Below are positions 14,090 to 15,497 of a stretch of DNA of 15,497 nucleotides, one piece after another; the stretch's first letter is position 1; each line of letters opens with the position of its first letter. This DNA is from Bdellovibrionales bacterium (GTDB lineage: Bacteria; Myxococcota; XYA12-FULL-58-9; SYDY01): the NCBI GenBank assembly GCA_005801425.1, contig SYDY01000065.1, forward strand, positions 1 through 15,497, read 5' to 3'. Under the pieces are notes generated by a model that was not told where the DNA came from, searched no databases, and saw only the letters and a program-made list of their open reading frames with translations. The position numbers and the translations under genes were made by a program.

Positions 14090-14923
14090 TCATTGTTCGC
14101 GTGGTGGATTTGCACTGTTGAGATGTGCATTGCCGTCGTAGTACTCGGCACGATTGGTACCGCCGATGGCGATGGTATTAATACCGCCAATGCGAACTTT
14201 GTGACCGCCCATGCCGATGTTGTCGGTGCCATTGATTCCGATAAGTTCGCCACCTATGGCGATGGAGTAGGGGCCATCAATGCGGTTGTAACGACCGCCG
14301 AGAGAGGCACCATCATCTTCTGTGCAGTGGATTTCTGTGCCGCCGATGATTGCGCAGCGCTTGCCTGTCGAATCATTTTTAGATCCCCCAATAAGTACAC
14401 TGCCTTCGCCAGAAAACTCACTGAATCCATCAAAACCACTGGCTACGCGACTTTCTGAACCGCCAACAATAGCTGCATAGGCTGAGTACACAACATGCTC
14501 ACGTCCAGACATGAATGTACTGTGAGCATTGTAGGCATGCCCGCGACCGAGAATAATATTGTGAGAACCTGTTCGTAATCCTGGTGTTGAACCAAGCCCA
14601 TCGTTGGTGGGTACTTCGTTGTAGCCGATGATGAGATTTCCTTTGCCATTGGTTTCGCCGTCGGTGGTTCCGCTGCCACTTTGGATCTGAATGTTCCCAC
14701 CATCCACGATCAGATCTCCAGCAAGGGTGACTTGTTCTTTGTGCGTATCCACCTTGATGAGGGTCGTTAGAGTGTGCACTGTGATTTCCAACTCGCGTAC
14801 CCGCTGTTCAAGATCTGAAATGCGATCTTCGGCGCTCAATTGTTCCAAATTAGGATTGGTGTGCACCGATTCATTTCCGCATGCCGAAATGATCAATATG
14901 CTGAACCATAAAAGAGATTTCAT
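14090..14923 (-). CDS. Lipoprotein with coiled coil and YadA-head-like repeats
   Basis: A 277-aa predicted outer-membrane lipoprotein. A signal peptide ends at the lipobox ISAC with acylated Cys15; Gly follows, with no inner-membrane-retention Asp. Residues about 24-60 form a heptad-like coiled coil (SAEDRISDLEQRVRELEITV). The rest is a series of short beta-roll repeats with the pattern (I/A)xGG, for example AAIVGGSES, VLIGGSKN, AIIGGTEI, IAIGGELI, IGMGGHKV and IAIGGTNR, like the trimeric YadA/Hia head. It lacks the YadA anchor barrel, so the lipid would anchor it, and the coiled coil may trimerise it. The start at 14923 has AGGGGGAG 5 nt upstream and overlaps the upstream gene's stop (ATGA). 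Likely a surface adhesin or structural protein; function is unproven. Confidence 0.82.
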   Translation of the reverse strand: MKSLLWFSILIISACGNESVHTNPNLEQLSAEDRISDLEQRVRELEITVHTLTTLIKVDTHKEQVTLAGDLIVDGGNIQIQSGSGTTDGETNGKGNLIIGYNEVPTNDGLGSTPGLRTGSHNIILGRGHAYNAHSTFMSGREHVVYSAYAAIVGGSESRVASGFDGFSEFSGEGSVLIGGSKNDSTGKRCAIIGGTEIHCTEDDGASLGGRYNRIDGPYSIAIGGELIGINGTDNIGMGGHKVRIGGINTIAIGGTNRAEYYDGNAHLNSANPPREQ

Positions 14924-15497
14924 GTTCTCCCCCTGAACCATGTGATGAATTTAAGTGCATTTTGTGGTGGATTGGGTGCCTCAATGCGAACGTCGTGAAT
15001 ATTTTCTGATGTGATAAGGGCTTCAAGTGTGGCTTTGGGGACGGTGACCGACAATCCATCCATATAACGGTGCAATAGAAAGTCGTTGGCATACCAGGTA
15101 TTGACGATACGCTTCAGATTGCGTGCGGCAACGGTTTCAATGTGTGGCCCGCTTTGGTTGGACCCTGGATGTCCGTAGTTGTTTCCCCAAGCAAATACAT
15201 TGCCGTTGATGAATAGCTGTGGGTTTTTGAGGACGGTGATCAGCCGATACTTTTTTGATGGGTTCAAAGGAAAAAAGCCATCGGCATCGGGAATAATCGG
15301 TGTGCCTTGAAAATCAGTGATTTCGTAGGCCACTTGAATGTGGGTGGGATCATAAGCAACTTCCCATTGGCGCGCTTCGGGGACAACACCACTCAAACAA
15401 TAATTAGAATCAAATACCCCGACCTGTACAGGCCCGCATGATTGCACTTTCCCTATTTGATAACCGGTATTGCCGTCGGGACATTGACCCTCAAAAG
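14920..15497 (-). CDS. RCC1-like repeat protein, surface-associated (5' partial)
   Basis: The frame is open to the window edge, so the N-terminus is missing; about 192 residues are visible. It starts with a Cys-containing segment (GQCPDGNTGYQIG, then QSCG and SNYC), reminiscent of Cys-bearing linkers in exported proteins. After about residue 105 comes NVFAWGNNYGHPGSNQSGPH followed by NLKRIVNTWYANDFLLHRYM and a DG, which resembles one degenerate RCC1 beta-propeller blade (G.V.AWG.N..G, then I......ALL.DG). The protein ends four bases inside the lipoprotein gene (ATGA overlap), so the two are probably coupled. It may be exported and act with the lipoprotein at the surface. The family assignment is moderate because only one blade is seen. 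Confidence 0.62.
   Translation of the reverse strand, partial: FEGQCPDGNTGYQIGKVQSCGPVQVGVFDSNYCLSGVVPEARQWEVAYDPTHIQVAYEITDFQGTPIIPDADGFFPLNPSKKYRLITVLKNPQLFINGNVFAWGNNYGHPGSNQSGPHIETVAARNLKRIVNTWYANDFLLHRYMDGLSVTVPKATLEALITSENIHDVRIEAPNPPQNALKFITWFRGRT

Larger units (their letters stand above)
12478..15497. mobile_element. Edge of a tRNA-integrated element (right part outside window)
   Basis: tRNA-Val 3' end, integrase, excisionase-like HTH, and co-directional accessory genes for a lipoprotein and an RCC1-like surface protein form the usual layout of one end of a genomic island or integrated phage. No phage structural, replication or conjugation gene is visible, so the type is undetermined. 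It is possible that the element is short or decayed and that the surface-protein genes are native chromosome. Confidence 0.55.

Overview
The window reads as ordinary bacterial chromosome of moderate GC (judged by eye, near 50%). Tightly packed genes run on both strands, with one mobile-element edge on the right. Nothing in it fixes the taxon. A PafB/PafC-type WYL regulator pair outside an obviously actinobacterial setting, an electron-transfer flavoprotein pair, a lipoprotein with YadA-head-like repeats and an RCC1-like surface protein together suggest a deltaproteobacterial or Myxococcota-like lineage. That is inference only.

Layout. (1) 3-1562: C-terminal part of an RhlE-type DEAD-box RNA helicase with a roughly 310-residue tail of Arg/Gly/Ser repeats. 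(2) 1610-3070: a 486-aa protein of unknown function with a His...Cys arrangement recalling permuted papain-like folds. (3) 3081-6608, all on the minus strand and read right to left: a PafB-like and a PafC-like WYL regulator overlapping by ATGA; then, after 40 bp, a calpain-like (C2) cysteine peptidase-fold protein; then two small tandem paralogues that share an ungapped 74-residue N-terminal region and carry Cys-rich tails. This peptidase plus duplicated small proteins, next to WYL regulators, is the best candidate for an undescribed system here. (4) 6693-7322: an inverted repeat directly before the start codon of an unrecognised 199-aa protein. (5) 7345-12344: metabolic genes, namely ribulose-phosphate 3-epimerase, an asparagine synthetase whose end overlaps it antisense, the etfB-etfA operon behind a recognisable promoter, and a fatty-acid-hydroxylase-type membrane protein overlapping the end of etfA antisense. 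(6) 12431-15497: tRNA-Val(CAC) with its own promoter, followed directly by a tyrosine recombinase gene, an excisionase-like HTH gene, a lipoprotein and a partial RCC1-like protein, all on the minus strand. This looks like one end of an integrative element inserted at the tRNA 3' end; the other end lies outside the window.

How the genes relate. etfB/etfA form the FAD/AMP heterodimer that carries electrons from flavin dehydrogenases. The two WYL proteins are expected to act together as a transcription factor. Their linkage to the peptidase module is positional only. In the element, the lipoprotein start overlaps the stop of the RCC1-like gene, so those two are probably translationally coupled. 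The HTH and integrase genes follow in the same direction, so cargo and mobility genes may share one transcript.
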